Shown one piece after another: positions 33,990 through 42,407 of a DNA stretch of 64,000 bases (position 1 is its first letter; every line of letters begins with the position of its first letter). A program made the position numbers and the translations under genes. The stretch is from assembly GCA_905234605.1 (NCBI GenBank), contig CAJOIE010000002.1, positions 62,001 to 126,000 on the forward strand, given 5' to 3'. The DNA comes from an uncultured Bacteroidaceae bacterium. Its GTDB lineage: Bacteria; Bacteroidota; Bacteroidia; Bacteroidales; Bacteroidaceae. Under the pieces are notes generated by a model. The model did no database searches, was not told the origin of the DNA, and saw nothing but the letters and a program-made list of their open reading frames with translations.

Positions 33990-36058
33990 GCCTGTTGAGG
34001 GTTGTTGTCGGTGTCGGTGCTTTCGCCGCGGGCAGCCTGTGCCTCATCAGCGACCGGCGCGGTGCCGTCCGGGGCATCGGCAGGCGTGGCGGCCTGTGCC
34101 TGCTGCTGGTTGTCGCGCAGGAGCTCCTCGGTGCGGCTGGTCCACGGACGCTTGCCGAAGATGCGCTCCACATCCTCGGCATATATCACCTCATGCTCTA
34201 CGAGCATGTCGGCCAGTGCGTTGTGGCCTTCGCGCTTGGATGTGAGCAGCTCCTTGGCACGTGCGTACTGCTGGTCCACCATGCGACGCACTTCCTGGTC
34301 TATGAGCTGCGCCGTAGCCTCGCTGTAGGGACGCTGCCACTGATACTCGCTGTTGTCGTAGTAGCAGAGGTTGGGCAGAGCCTCACTCATGCCGAGATAG
34401 GCTATCATGCCGTAGGCCTGCTTGGTGACCCGTTCAAGGTCGTTCATGGCTCCCGACGAGACGTGCCCCGTGAAGAGCTCCTCGGCGGCACGCCCGCCAA
34501 GCAGTGCGCACATCTCGTCGAGCATCTGCTCGCGCGTGGTGATCTGACGCTCCTCGGGCAGATACCACGCGGCTCCGAGTGCACGGCCGCGGGGCACGAT
34601 GGTTACCTTTATAAGCGGATTGGCATATTGCAGGTGCCACGAGATGGTGGCATGGCCGGCCTCGTGGATAGCGATGGCACGCTTCTCCTCCTCGGTCATC
34701 ACCTTGGTCTTGCGCTCCAGGCCTCCCACGATGCGGTCCACGGCAGCGAGGAAGTCGTCCTTGCCCACGGCCTCCTTGCCATGGCGCGCGGCAATAAGTG
34801 CTGCCTCGTTGCACACGTTGGCGATGTCGGCGCCGCTGAAGCCCGGTGTCTGTCGAGCCAGCAGGTCGATGTCGAGCGAGGTGTCGACCTTGATGGGCTT
34901 GAGATGCACCTTGAACACTTCCTTGCGCTCGCTCAGGTCGGGCAGGTCGACGTGTATCTGGCGGTCGAAGCGGCCGGCACGCATGAGAGCGCTGTCGAGC
35001 ACATCGGCCCTGTTGGTAGCTGCCAGGATGATGACACCCGAGTTGGTGCCGAAACCGTCCATCTCCGTGAGCAGCTGGTTGAGGGTCGACTCGCGCTCGT
35101 CGTTGCCGCCCATGACGGCATTGCGCGAGCGGGCGCGACCCACGGCGTCGATCTCATCGATGAAGATGATGCACGGTGCCTTCTCCTTGGCCTGGCGGAA
35201 GAGGTCGCGCACACGGCTGGCACCCACGCCAACGAACATCTCCACGAAGTCGGAGCCCGACATGGAGAAGAAAGGCACGTCGGCCTCGCCGGCCACAGCC
35301 TTGGCCAGCAGGGTCTTGCCCGTGCCCGGGGGGCCTACGAGCAGCGCGCCCTTGGGTATCTTGCCGCCCAGGTCGGTGAACTTCTTCGGGTTCTTGAGGA
35401 ACTCCACTATCTCCTGCACCTCCTGCTTTGCCGATGCCTGTCCGGCCACGTCCTTGAAGGTGACCTTCGACTCGTTGTCAGAGCCTTTCTCCACAAGCTG
35501 GGCACGCGAGCGTCCCACGTTGAAGATGCCGCCCATGCCTCCGAAGCCTCCGCCGCGCCCCACGCCGCGCATAATCATCATCCATACGACGATGATGACG
35601 ATGAGGGGCAGCATCTGCCAAAAGATCTGCAAGAGGGTGTTGTCGGAGCGCTTGAAACTCACTTCGCCGGCAAAGTTGCCCAGCTCCTGCTGGGTGGTGA
35701 TGAATTCTTCCAGCTTCTCCGTGGTGCCGTATTCCACGAGCACAAAGGGGCTCTTGCCGGCCTGGTTCACGCCGGTGAGGAACACGTCGCGTATGTGTTC
35801 GGGGCTTACGTACATGCGGGCTGTGTTGTCGGACCTGTCGACGACGATGCGTGCGGCATAGCCCTGCTCCACATACTGCTTGAACTCGGTGTAGGTGACT
35901 TTCTTCGAGGCACCTGTGGCCTTGGTGTCGTCGCCCATGAAGAAGAGGTAACCCAGCACGCAGGCTATCACGACATATACCCACGTGAAGTTGAAGCGGG
36001 GCATCTTGCCTTGGCCGCGCTGTTCGGGCCGCTGCCCGTTGTCTTTGGGAGTATCCAT
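33986..36058 (-). CDS. ftsH: ATP-dependent zinc metalloprotease FtsH
   Basis: This encodes 690 residues. It has a first membrane helix near 27-43 ([15 protein letters not shown]), a periplasmic FtsH-ext domain, and a second helix ([14 protein letters not shown]) followed by a Gly-rich linker. The AAA module has [18 protein letters not shown] (Walker A), [15 protein letters not shown] (Walker B) and the second region of homology. The M41 protease domain has HEAGH, and the C-terminal tail is Ala/Gln/Asp-rich. It degrades membrane and short-lived cytosolic proteins. It lies 4 bp after rsfS and overlaps cdsA. Confidence 0.97.
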   Translation of the reverse strand: MDTPKDNGQRPEQRGQGKMPRFNFTWVYVVIACVLGYLFFMGDDTKATGASKKVTYTEFKQYVEQGYAARIVVDRSDNTARMYVSPEHIRDVFLTGVNQAGKSPFVLVEYGTTEKLEEFITTQQELGNFAGEVSFKRSDNTLLQIFWQMLPLIVIIVVWMMIMRGVGRGGGFGGMGGIFNVGRSRAQLVEKGSDNESKVTFKDVAGQASAKQEVQEIVEFLKNPKKFTDLGGKIPKGALLVGPPGTGKTLLAKAVAGEADVPFFSMSGSDFVEMFVGVGASRVRDLFRQAKEKAPCIIFIDEIDAVGRARSRNAVMGGNDERESTLNQLLTEMDGFGTNSGVIILAATNRADVLDSALMRAGRFDRQIHVDLPDLSERKEVFKVHLKPIKVDTSLDIDLLARQTPGFSGADIANVCNEAALIAARHGKEAVGKDDFLAAVDRIVGGLERKTKVMTEEEKRAIAIHEAGHATISWHLQYANPLIKVTIVPRGRALGAAWYLPEERQITTREQMLDEMCALLGGRAAEELFTGHVSSGAMNDLERVTKQAYGMIAYLGMSEALPNLCYYDNSEYQWQRPYSEATAQLIDQEVRRMVDQQYARAKELLTSKREGHNALADMLVEHEVIYAEDVERIFGKRPWTSRTEELLRDNQQQAQAATPADAPDGTAPVADEAQAARGESTDTDNNPQQA

Positions 36059-36062
36059 GCTG

Positions 36063-36425
36063 TCAGTCTAAGTCGGGTATTTCAGTGAGCGGGGCATCGG
36101 CCCAGAGATGCTCAAGGTCGTAGTATTGGCGCGCGTCCTCAAGGAAGACATGGAGGATGACGTCGGTGTAGTCCATTGCCACCCAGATGGCATTGCGCAT
36201 GCCGTCCACAGCCGTGGGGCGCGCTCCGAGACGCTCGCGGGCAAAGCGGGCGGCACTCTCGGCCAGAGCCTGTATGTGCGACGGCGAGTTGCCCGAGCAG
36301 ATGACGAAGGCCTTGCACACAGCCTCGTCGATACCTGACAGGTCCACGATGGCTATGTCGTGACCTTTCTTCTCCTGGAGGCCAGCCTGAAGGGCTTCAA
36401 CAAGTTGTTCGATGTTGCGGTTCAT
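36063..36425 (-). CDS. rsfS: ribosomal silencing factor RsfS
   Basis: This encodes 120 residues from the ATG at 36425 (MNRNIEQLVEALQAGLQEKK). A longer frame to 36482 overlaps the -7 element and was rejected. The RsfS/Iojap fold shows HDIAIVDLSGIDEAVCKAFV, then ICSGNSPSHIQALAES, PTAVDGMRNAIWVAMDYTD and VILHVFLEDARQYYDLEHLW. It binds ribosomal protein L14 and blocks subunit joining when nutrients are scarce. It is first in the operon with ftsH and cdsA. Confidence 0.93.
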   Translation of the reverse strand: MNRNIEQLVEALQAGLQEKKGHDIAIVDLSGIDEAVCKAFVICSGNSPSHIQALAESAARFARERLGARPTAVDGMRNAIWVAMDYTDVILHVFLEDARQYYDLEHLWADAPLTEIPDLD

Positions 36426-36468
36426 TCTATAGGGATATTCGTTGCCTTGATAAACAATTTTGAGCTGA

Positions 36469-36476
36469 CAAATGTA
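36469..36476 (-). promoter_or_regulatory. -7 promoter element (TACATTTG) for rsfS-ftsH-cdsA
   Basis: This perfect match predicts a start near 36464 and about 39 nt of leader before the chosen ATG. It diverges from the tRNA promoter about 90 bp away. Confidence 0.6.
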
Positions 36477-36537
36477 AGCCATTAAGCTCTAATGCACGGA
36501 AAGGGCACACCGAAATTACATTTTTTTAGGGAAAAAC

Positions 36538-36568
36538 TTGGAGCGAGTTGCAAAAGCCCCTACATTTG
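36538..36568 (+). promoter_or_regulatory. promoter for tRNA-Gln (TTG, 20 bp, TACATTTG)
   Basis: TTG at 36538-36540 and TACATTTG at 36561-36568 have the ideal 20-bp spacer. The start would be near 36573, about 38 nt before the mature tRNA 5' end. This is the best-formed promoter in the window. Confidence 0.7.
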
Positions 36569-36610
36569 CACCCGCAAAACCAAGGGAGAGGGCTCCCGAG
36601 GTCATGCCAT

Positions 36611-36681
36611 TGGGCTATGGTGTAATGGTAACACTGCAGATTCTGGTCCTGCCTTTCCTGGTTCGAGTCCGGGTAGCCCAA
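36611..36681 (+). tRNA. tRNA-Gln (anticodon CTG)
   Basis: It is 71 nt. The acceptor stem TGGGCTA pairs perfectly with TAGCCCA, and the discriminator is A. The D-arm contains TAATGGTAA. The anticodon stem GCAGA/CCTGC has one A-C mismatch next to the loop TTCTGGT, which gives anticodon CTG. The T-arm is CCTGG TTCGAGT CCGGG. No CCA is encoded. A strong promoter lies 43 bp upstream and a hairpin 29 bp downstream, so it is transcribed alone. Confidence 0.95.
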
Positions 36682-36709
36682 CAGAGAACGAGATACTGCT
36701 CTCACCGCC

Positions 36710-36742
36710 AAGGGTAGTTGCCACACGTTGGCAGCTACCCTT
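36710..36742 (+). terminator. terminator of tRNA-Gln
   Basis: The arms 36710-36723 and 36729-36742 (AAGGGTAG... and complement) pair over 14 bp with one G-T wobble around a 5-nt loop. The sequence TAGCTTTG follows. Confidence 0.65.
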
Positions 36743-36750
36743 TAGCTTTG
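36743..36750 (+). promoter_or_regulatory. possible -7 element (TAGCTTTG) for birA
   Basis: This perfect TAnnTTTG match directly abuts the tRNA terminator. If used, birA would have a leader of about 250 nt that transcribes repeat array 4. It could equally be the weak T-tract of the terminator. No other promoter was seen before birA. Confidence 0.35.
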
Positions 36751-36910
36751 CGCAAATGCGGCAGCCACCGAGGTGAGGGCACACGGCAGCAGCATGCCCT
36801 GACCACGGCTCCCGAGCATCGCAGCATGCCCCACTCTGCCATTCCTGCCGCAGGGGCTTGCCGGTGTAGCCGCTATTGCCTCTCTCTCCACATGCTGCAT
36901 GCACAGCAGC

Positions 36911-36990
36911 CACCCTGCAGGGTGCCGGCCGGGAGGGTGCACCCTCACGGCTGCCACCATGCAGGGTGTTAGCCCCACACCCTGCACCCT
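36911..36990. repeat. TGCA-phased intergenic repeat array 4 (birA leader region)
   Basis: TGCA centres lie at 36916, 36938, 36960 and 36983 (spacing 22, 22 and 23). Two are 14-bp perfect palindromes (36911-36924 and 36933-36946). The arms 36960-36968 and 36978-36986 form a hairpin with a 9-nt loop. Unlike arrays 1-3 and 5, it lies between genes on the same strand, ending 14 bp before the birA ATG. The preceding 36751-36910 holds no gene I can see. Confidence 0.85.
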
Positions 36991-37003
36991 GTTTTCACGC
37001 CCC

Positions 37004-37768
37004 ATGCAACACATCCGCCTCGACACCATAGGCTCCACCAACGACTACGTGCGCTCACTGCCTCCCACACCCTCCATGGTCCTGGTCACGGCGGAGCAGC
37101 AGACGGCCGGCCGCGGCCAAGGCACAAACCGATGGGTCTCCGCCCCCCGCGCCAACCTGCTCTTCAGCCTGCGTCTCAGTCCCCGTGCCCTGCGCGCCGA
37201 CACGGCATTCGTGGTGAGCCAGGCCGTGGCACTCAGTCTGCGCACAGCAGCCGTGGAGGCTCTGCACGGCGTGGTGCCGGCAGAGCGTGTGAGCGTGAAA
37301 TGGCCCAACGATGTCTACGTGGACAGCCGTAAGCTCGCCGGCATACTCATCGAGAACACTCTCAGGGGCGAAATGGTGGACAGCATCATCGCTGGCTGCG
37401 GCATGAACGTCAACCAGACGTCATGGCAGGGGCTGCCGCCGGAGCCCGTGCCGGTGTCGATAGCCATGCTCACGGGCCGTGAGGCCGACATCGACGGTGT
37501 GCTGCACACCATCATGGAGACTTTCGCCGCACACATGGCGGCCATCGACCGCGGCGAGTATGCCGCCGTGCGCGATGCCTACCGCCGTGTGCTCTACCAC
37601 GGCACAGGCGTGCACGCCTTCCGCTGCCTGCGGTCAGGCGACTGTCAGGGGCAGTTGCTGCAGGCCTCAATAGACGACGTGGCACCATCCGGCATGCTCA
37701 CACTGCGCACCACGGAGGGCGAGCGGCTCACCTTTGCCTTCAAGGAAATAGCCTTCGTGCACCACTAA
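37004..37768 (+). CDS. birA: biotin-[acetyl-CoA-carboxylase] ligase, monofunctional
   Basis: This encodes 254 residues from the ATG at 37004. Upstream ATGs lie within the repeat array and encode no conserved sequence. Motifs are IGSTNDYVRSLPP, TAGRGQGTNRWVSAPRANLL (the biotinyl-5'-AMP loop) and VSVKWPNDVYVDSRKLAGIL, followed by a small C-terminal beta domain. There is no N-terminal helix-turn-helix, so it should biotinylate carrier proteins but not act as the biotin-operon repressor. It may be translated from a long leader carrying array 4. A single repeat unit (GCCACCCTGCACGC, 37795-37807) follows it. Confidence 0.93.
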   Translation: MQHIRLDTIGSTNDYVRSLPPTPSMVLVTAEQQTAGRGQGTNRWVSAPRANLLFSLRLSPRALRADTAFVVSQAVALSLRTAAVEALHGVVPAERVSVKWPNDVYVDSRKLAGILIENTLRGEMVDSIIAGCGMNVNQTSWQGLPPEPVPVSIAMLTGREADIDGVLHTIMETFAAHMAAIDRGEYAAVRDAYRRVLYHGTGVHAFRCLRSGDCQGQLLQASIDDVAPSGMLTLRTTEGERLTFAFKEIAFVHH

Positions 37769-37827
37769 GATACCTGCCCCGCACAAGTAACTTGGCCACC
37801 CTGCACGCATTACTTAATTAAAAAGCA

Positions 37828-37835
37828 TATTTTTG
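37828..37835 (+). promoter_or_regulatory. -7 promoter element (TATTTTTG) for tamB-tamL
   Basis: This is a perfect match. It lies only 8 bp before an ATG at 37843, which makes the next in-frame ATG at 37855 the more likely start, with a leader of about 15 nt. Confidence 0.55.
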
Positions 37836-37854
37836 TCGCGCAATGTGTGAGCCC

Positions 37855-40800
37855 ATGAGTGAGACCGAAGCACAGCAGCCACAACCCGCAGCAACACCAC
37901 GCCGCAGCATAGGCCGACGCCTGCTCAAAGCGGCAGGATGGATTGTGGCCGCGCCCTTCATCCTGCTGGCCATAGTGGCAGTAGCCCTCTACCTGCCGCC
38001 AGTGCAGGACGCCGCCGTGCGGGCTGCCGCCGCCTACGCCTCGGAGGCCACGGGCATGGACATCACCATAGAACGCCTGCGCCTCAGCTTCCCCCTCGAC
38101 CTGGCCGTCAGCAGGGTGGAGGTCAGGCAGGAGGGGCACACCATTGCCGCCGTAGAGAGCGTCGTGGTAGACCTCGACATCACACGCCTGCTGCACGGCA
38201 GCCTCGGCGTGGACGCCGTGAACATCGACGGTCTCACTCTCGACACCCGCGACCTCATAGCCTCCATGGCACTGCAAGGCACAGCGGCACACCTCGAGCT
38301 GCACGACGACATAGCACTGCGAGAGCAGCGGGTGGACATTGCTGCAATCGCCGGAGGCGGCATAGACCTCAGCATAGCCCTGCGCGACACCACCGTGGCC
38401 GACACAGTCGTGAGCACGCCACCCGACTGGACCATAGCCCTGCGCCAAGCCTGTCTCACCGACACACGCGTGAGCCTCAGCCTCAACGCCGACACCACGA
38501 CGCTCGACACACACCTCGACACCATAGCACTGCACGGAGGCCTCTTCGCCCTGGCCGAGGCTTGCTACAGCGTGGCACATGCCGTCATCACGGCCGACAC
38601 GCTGGCAGCCACCATGCTCACTGCCGACACACTCGCCGCCCCCTCACGCTACGCCATAGGCCGACTCACACTGAAGGCCGACTCACTATGCTACGACGGC
38701 ACCGCCGCACACATAGCACTGCCAGCCCTCACACTGCGCACCGACAGCTCAAGCATCAACCTGGCAGCACAGGCAGACCTTGCAGCCCTCGAGCCAGGCG
38801 CCGGCGGCCATCTCAGCGCCACACTGCGCACAAACATAGCCAAGGCCGACATCGTAAGCCTCACTGCCAGCATGCTGCCGCCCGAATTCGCCGCAGCATA
38901 TCCCGACAGACCACTGCACATAGGCGTCAGCGTGGAAGGCAACATCGACCTCATGCGCCTCACACAGCTTGAGGCAGCCCTGCCTGGCAGCATATATGCC
39001 GATGCCGCCGGCACGCTGGCACTCACCAACGCCACCGACACCACCGCGCTGGCTGGAACAGCACAAGCCGGCATCGGCTTCAACGTGAAGACGCAAGACC
39101 TGGCATGGGTGCGCACACTGGCCGGCGGCGCACTGCGCGGCATCAGCCTGCCACCCATGCAGGCAGGCGGCACAGTAACCGTCGATGGCAGCCACTATGC
39201 CCTGCAGGCAATGCTGCAAGAAGGAGCAGCCGTCATCAGCATCAACGGCAAGGTGGACAATGCCGACGTGCCAGCCTACGAAGCCGACCTCAGCATACGT
39301 CGCCTCAACATGCGCCACTTCATGCCGCGCGACTCGCTCGGCATGGTGGAGCTCGCAGCAAGCGTCAGCGGGCGCGGCACCGACCTGCTACGCCACGACA
39401 CGCGCCTGGCTGCCGAAGCCACAGTAAGCCGGCTCGACTACGGCAGCATGGACTTAGGCGGACTGTCGGCACAGGCAAAAGTGGAACAGGGCAAGGGACA
39501 CGTGCACGCCGAGGCCGACTGCGACCTCCTACGCATGAGCACCGACATCTACGCACTGCTGAACCGCCAGACCGACATCACCTTCGGCATCGACCTCACA
39601 GACATAGACCTGCACGGACTGGGGCTTACCACACGCCAGGAACGCGCCTCGATGTGCCTCCACATGGACGGCACCACCAACCTCCGAGACAGCCACTCCA
39701 TAGCCGGAGGCATAAGCGACATAACCATCATGCCTGCCGACACCGTGTTCCGACCCGACGACATCACACTCGAAGCCGTGTTGAGACCCGACACCACACA
39801 CGTGTACCTGCAAAGCGGCGACCTGCTGCTCACAGCCAACGGCCATACGGCCTATGACAAGCTCCTCACACAGATGCAACGCTTCATCGGTGAGCTCACA
39901 CGGCAGATCGACAACCGTCATCTCGACAACATGGCCATGCGACATTGTCTGCCACAAATAGACATGCACCTCAGAGCCGGCAGCAACAACCCCGTGCACG
40001 ACATGCTACAAGCCAACGGACTTGCATTCAGCCAGATGCGCTTCGACATGCTGTTAGGCCCCGATGCAGGCCTCAACGCCGGCGGGCATGTATACCAGCT
40101 CAACACAGGTACCCTCGTAATCGACACCATAGCACTACGCGTGGCCGAGGACACCACAGGCATACACCTCAACAGCCGCGTGCGCAACGGACGACGCAAC
40201 CCGCAGGTGACGTTTGAGGCACGCTTCACTGCCGACATGCTCCCCGATGGAGCACGCGCCAACCTGCTCTTCTACGACCAGTACGGGCGCAAGGGCGTCG
40301 ACCTCGGAGCACAGGTACAGATGCTTGAGGACAAGGTGAGTGTGCACCTCGACCCGCTACATCCCATCATCGCCTATCGCACCTTCCACCTCAACGACAG
40401 CAACTACGTCAGCATCGACAACGACAGCCACATTGAAGCAGATATAGACCTCGTGGCCGACGACGGCACCGGCCTCAAGCTATACAGCACGCCCAACGAT
40501 GCTGCCGAGCAGGACCTCTCACTCTCCATAAACCAACTCAACCTGGGCGAACTCTCCAGCGTGCTGCCCTACATGCCGCACCTCTCAGGCTACCTGCACG
40601 GCGACGCACACCTCGTGGCCACACAGGCCGACATGAGCGTCTCGGCAGAGATGGAGACATACGACTTCACCTACGAAGGCGCCTATCTGGGACAACTCGG
40701 CTTGCAAGCCGTATACCTGCCCAACAACGACGGCAGCCACTTCGTCGACGGCAGCCTCCTGCACATGGGGATGCCTGTAGCCGCCTTCACCGGAACATAC

Positions 40801-42402
40801 GCCAGCATACCACACACCGACCTCGGACAGCTCGACATAGATGCCACACTCGACCGCTTCCCCTTCAGCCTCGCCAACGGCTTCATACCCGACGGCATGG
40901 CACGGCTCGAGGGCGTGGCCATCGGCGACGTGCACGTGGGAGGCACGACAGCCCGACCCGTCGTGGACGGACACATGAGCACCTCGGGCCTGCGCATGCT
41001 CTCCGAGATGTACAGCCTCGACCTCAAGTTTGCCGACGACACGCTGCACGTCGACGCCAGCAACCTCAGCCTCGACCGCATGGAGGTGTACAGCGCAGGC
41101 ACAAACCCCTTCGTCATCGACGGGCAGGTCAACTTCGCCGACCTCGACGCCATACGCCTCAACATCAACATGTCGGCCAAGGACTACGAGCTCATCAACG
41201 CCCGCAAGACACACCGCAACCGCAACGCCGTGGCCTACGGCAAAGTGTTCGTCGACGTCAGTGCCATGCTCCGCGGCACACTGGATAACCTTAACATGTA
41301 CGGACGGCTCAAGGTGCTGGGCGACACCGACGTGACCTACGTCATGGGCGACTCGCCCCTCACGGTCGAGGACCAGCTGGCAGACCTGGTTGAGTTCGTG
41401 GAGTTCGACGACACCGTCGCCGTGCACAACGCCAAGAGCGAGAAGCCCCAGAACCTCAACATCGCCATGAACGTGTCGATAGACAACGCCGCGCAGGTGC
41501 ACTGCCTGCTGAGCAGCGACGGCTCGAGCTATGTCGACATTGAAGGTGGAGGCGACCTCATGGTCACCTACACGCCGGAGCGCGACCTGCAGCTGCATGG
41601 CCGCTACACCATCAACAGCGGCAAGCTCAAGTACACCATGATGGTCATCCCGCTCAAGGAGTTTGCCATAAAGAGCGGCAGCTACGTGGAGTTCCGCGGG
41701 TCCCTGCTCAACCCGCACCTCAACCTCAGTGCCACAGAGCGCATGCGCACCACCGTGACGGAGAACGACCAGCCACGCTCCGTCAACTTCGACGTGGGCA
41801 TGAACATCACCCAGACGCTTGATGACCTCGGTCTGGAATTCACCCTCGACGCGCCCGAGGACATGAACATACAGAACGAGATCGCAGCCATGAGCACTGA
41901 GCAGCGCGGCAAGGTGGCCGTGACGATGCTGGCCACGGGCATGTACATCACAGACTCGAGCCTCGCTTCGGCCGGTGCCGGCTTCTCCACCCAGAACGCC
42001 CTCAACGCTTTCCTCCAGAGCCAGATTTCGAGCATCGCCGGCAAGGCTCTCAAGAGCGTGGACCTCTCGCTCGGCGTGGAACAAGGCACCAGTGCCACGG
42101 GCTCCACCACCACCGACTACAGTTTCCGCTTTGCCAAGCGTTTCTGGGGCAACCGCGTGAGCGTCATCGTGGGAGGCAAGGTGAGCACAGGCGAGGATGC
42201 GCAGAACACAGGCCAGACGCTCATCGACAACGTGTCGATAGAATATCGCCTTGACAAAGCAGCCTCGCGCAGCGTGAGCCTCTTCTACGACAAGAACTAC
42301 GAGACACTGCTCGAGGGCGAGGTCACGGAGATGGGTGCCGGCCTCGTGCTTCGCAAGAAGGCCAAGACCTTCGGTGAACTGTTCATCTTCAGCAACAAGT
42401 GA
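37855..42402 (+). CDS. tamB: TamB-like translocation and assembly module protein (DUF490)
   Basis: This encodes 1515 residues from 37855 (37843 is also possible). One N-terminal membrane helix (AAGWIVAAPFILLAIVAVAL) is followed by the AsmA-like start GMDITIERLRLSFPLDLAVS. A very long run of repetitive beta structure (VDNADVPAYEADLSIRRLNM, LATGMYITDSS and many D-x-D strands) leads to the conserved C-terminal TamB domain with GVEQGTSATGSTTTDYSFR and VRFAKRFWGN-like strands (RFAKRFWGNRVSVIVGG). It would span the periplasm as a hydrophobic groove, moving phospholipids or assisting outer-membrane-protein assembly. It is followed directly by tamL. Confidence 0.92.
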   Translation: MSETEAQQPQPAATPRRSIGRRLLKAAGWIVAAPFILLAIVAVALYLPPVQDAAVRAAAAYASEATGMDITIERLRLSFPLDLAVSRVEVRQEGHTIAAVESVVVDLDITRLLHGSLGVDAVNIDGLTLDTRDLIASMALQGTAAHLELHDDIALREQRVDIAAIAGGGIDLSIALRDTTVADTVVSTPPDWTIALRQACLTDTRVSLSLNADTTTLDTHLDTIALHGGLFALAEACYSVAHAVITADTLAATMLTADTLAAPSRYAIGRLTLKADSLCYDGTAAHIALPALTLRTDSSSINLAAQADLAALEPGAGGHLSATLRTNIAKADIVSLTASMLPPEFAAAYPDRPLHIGVSVEGNIDLMRLTQLEAALPGSIYADAAGTLALTNATDTTALAGTAQAGIGFNVKTQDLAWVRTLAGGALRGISLPPMQAGGTVTVDGSHYALQAMLQEGAAVISINGKVDNADVPAYEADLSIRRLNMRHFMPRDSLGMVELAASVSGRGTDLLRHDTRLAAEATVSRLDYGSMDLGGLSAQAKVEQGKGHVHAEADCDLLRMSTDIYALLNRQTDITFGIDLTDIDLHGLGLTTRQERASMCLHMDGTTNLRDSHSIAGGISDITIMPADTVFRPDDITLEAVLRPDTTHVYLQSGDLLLTANGHTAYDKLLTQMQRFIGELTRQIDNRHLDNMAMRHCLPQIDMHLRAGSNNPVHDMLQANGLAFSQMRFDMLLGPDAGLNAGGHVYQLNTGTLVIDTIALRVAEDTTGIHLNSRVRNGRRNPQVTFEARFTADMLPDGARANLLFYDQYGRKGVDLGAQVQMLEDKVSVHLDPLHPIIAYRTFHLNDSNYVSIDNDSHIEADIDLVADDGTGLKLYSTPNDAAEQDLSLSINQLNLGELSSVLPYMPHLSGYLHGDAHLVATQADMSVSAEMETYDFTYEGAYLGQLGLQAVYLPNNDGSHFVDGSLLHMGMPVAAFTGTYASIPHTDLGQLDIDATLDRFPFSLANGFIPDGMARLEGVAIGDVHVGGTTARPVVDGHMSTSGLRMLSEMYSLDLKFADDTLHVDASNLSLDRMEVYSAGTNPFVIDGQVNFADLDAIRLNINMSAKDYELINARKTHRNRNAVAYGKVFVDVSAMLRGTLDNLNMYGRLKVLGDTDVTYVMGDSPLTVEDQLADLVEFVEFDDTVAVHNAKSEKPQNLNIAMNVSIDNAAQVHCLLSSDGSSYVDIEGGGDLMVTYTPERDLQLHGRYTINSGKLKYTMMVIPLKEFAIKSGSYVEFRGSLLNPHLNLSATERMRTTVTENDQPRSVNFDVGMNITQTLDDLGLEFTLDAPEDMNIQNEIAAMSTEQRGKVAVTMLATGMYITDSSLASAGAGFSTQNALNAFLQSQISSIAGKALKSVDLSLGVEQGTSATGSTTTDYSFRFAKRFWGNRVSVIVGGKVSTGEDAQNTGQTLIDNVSIEYRLDKAASRSVSLFYDKNYETLLEGEVTEMGAGLVLRKKAKTFGELFIFSNK

Positions 42403-42407
42403 CTGCC

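Noticed and set aside
33995-36088. Long plus-strand open frame opposite ftsH (about 697 codons)
   Set aside because: The minus-strand frame encodes a full FtsH with every motif. The antisense frame has no recognisable domains and arises from G+C-rich codon bias. The same applies to long antisense frames at 24061-26220, 13671-15158 and 40585-42414.
36492-36776. Small coding frame across the tRNA-Gln gene
   Set aside because: It overlaps the tRNA and its promoter, has no homology pattern and no codon structure. The tRNA explains the sequence.
36899-37003. N-terminal extension of BirA through array 4
   Set aside because: The residues are translated repeat DNA with no similarity to a BirA DNA-binding domain, and the family motifs start at 37004.
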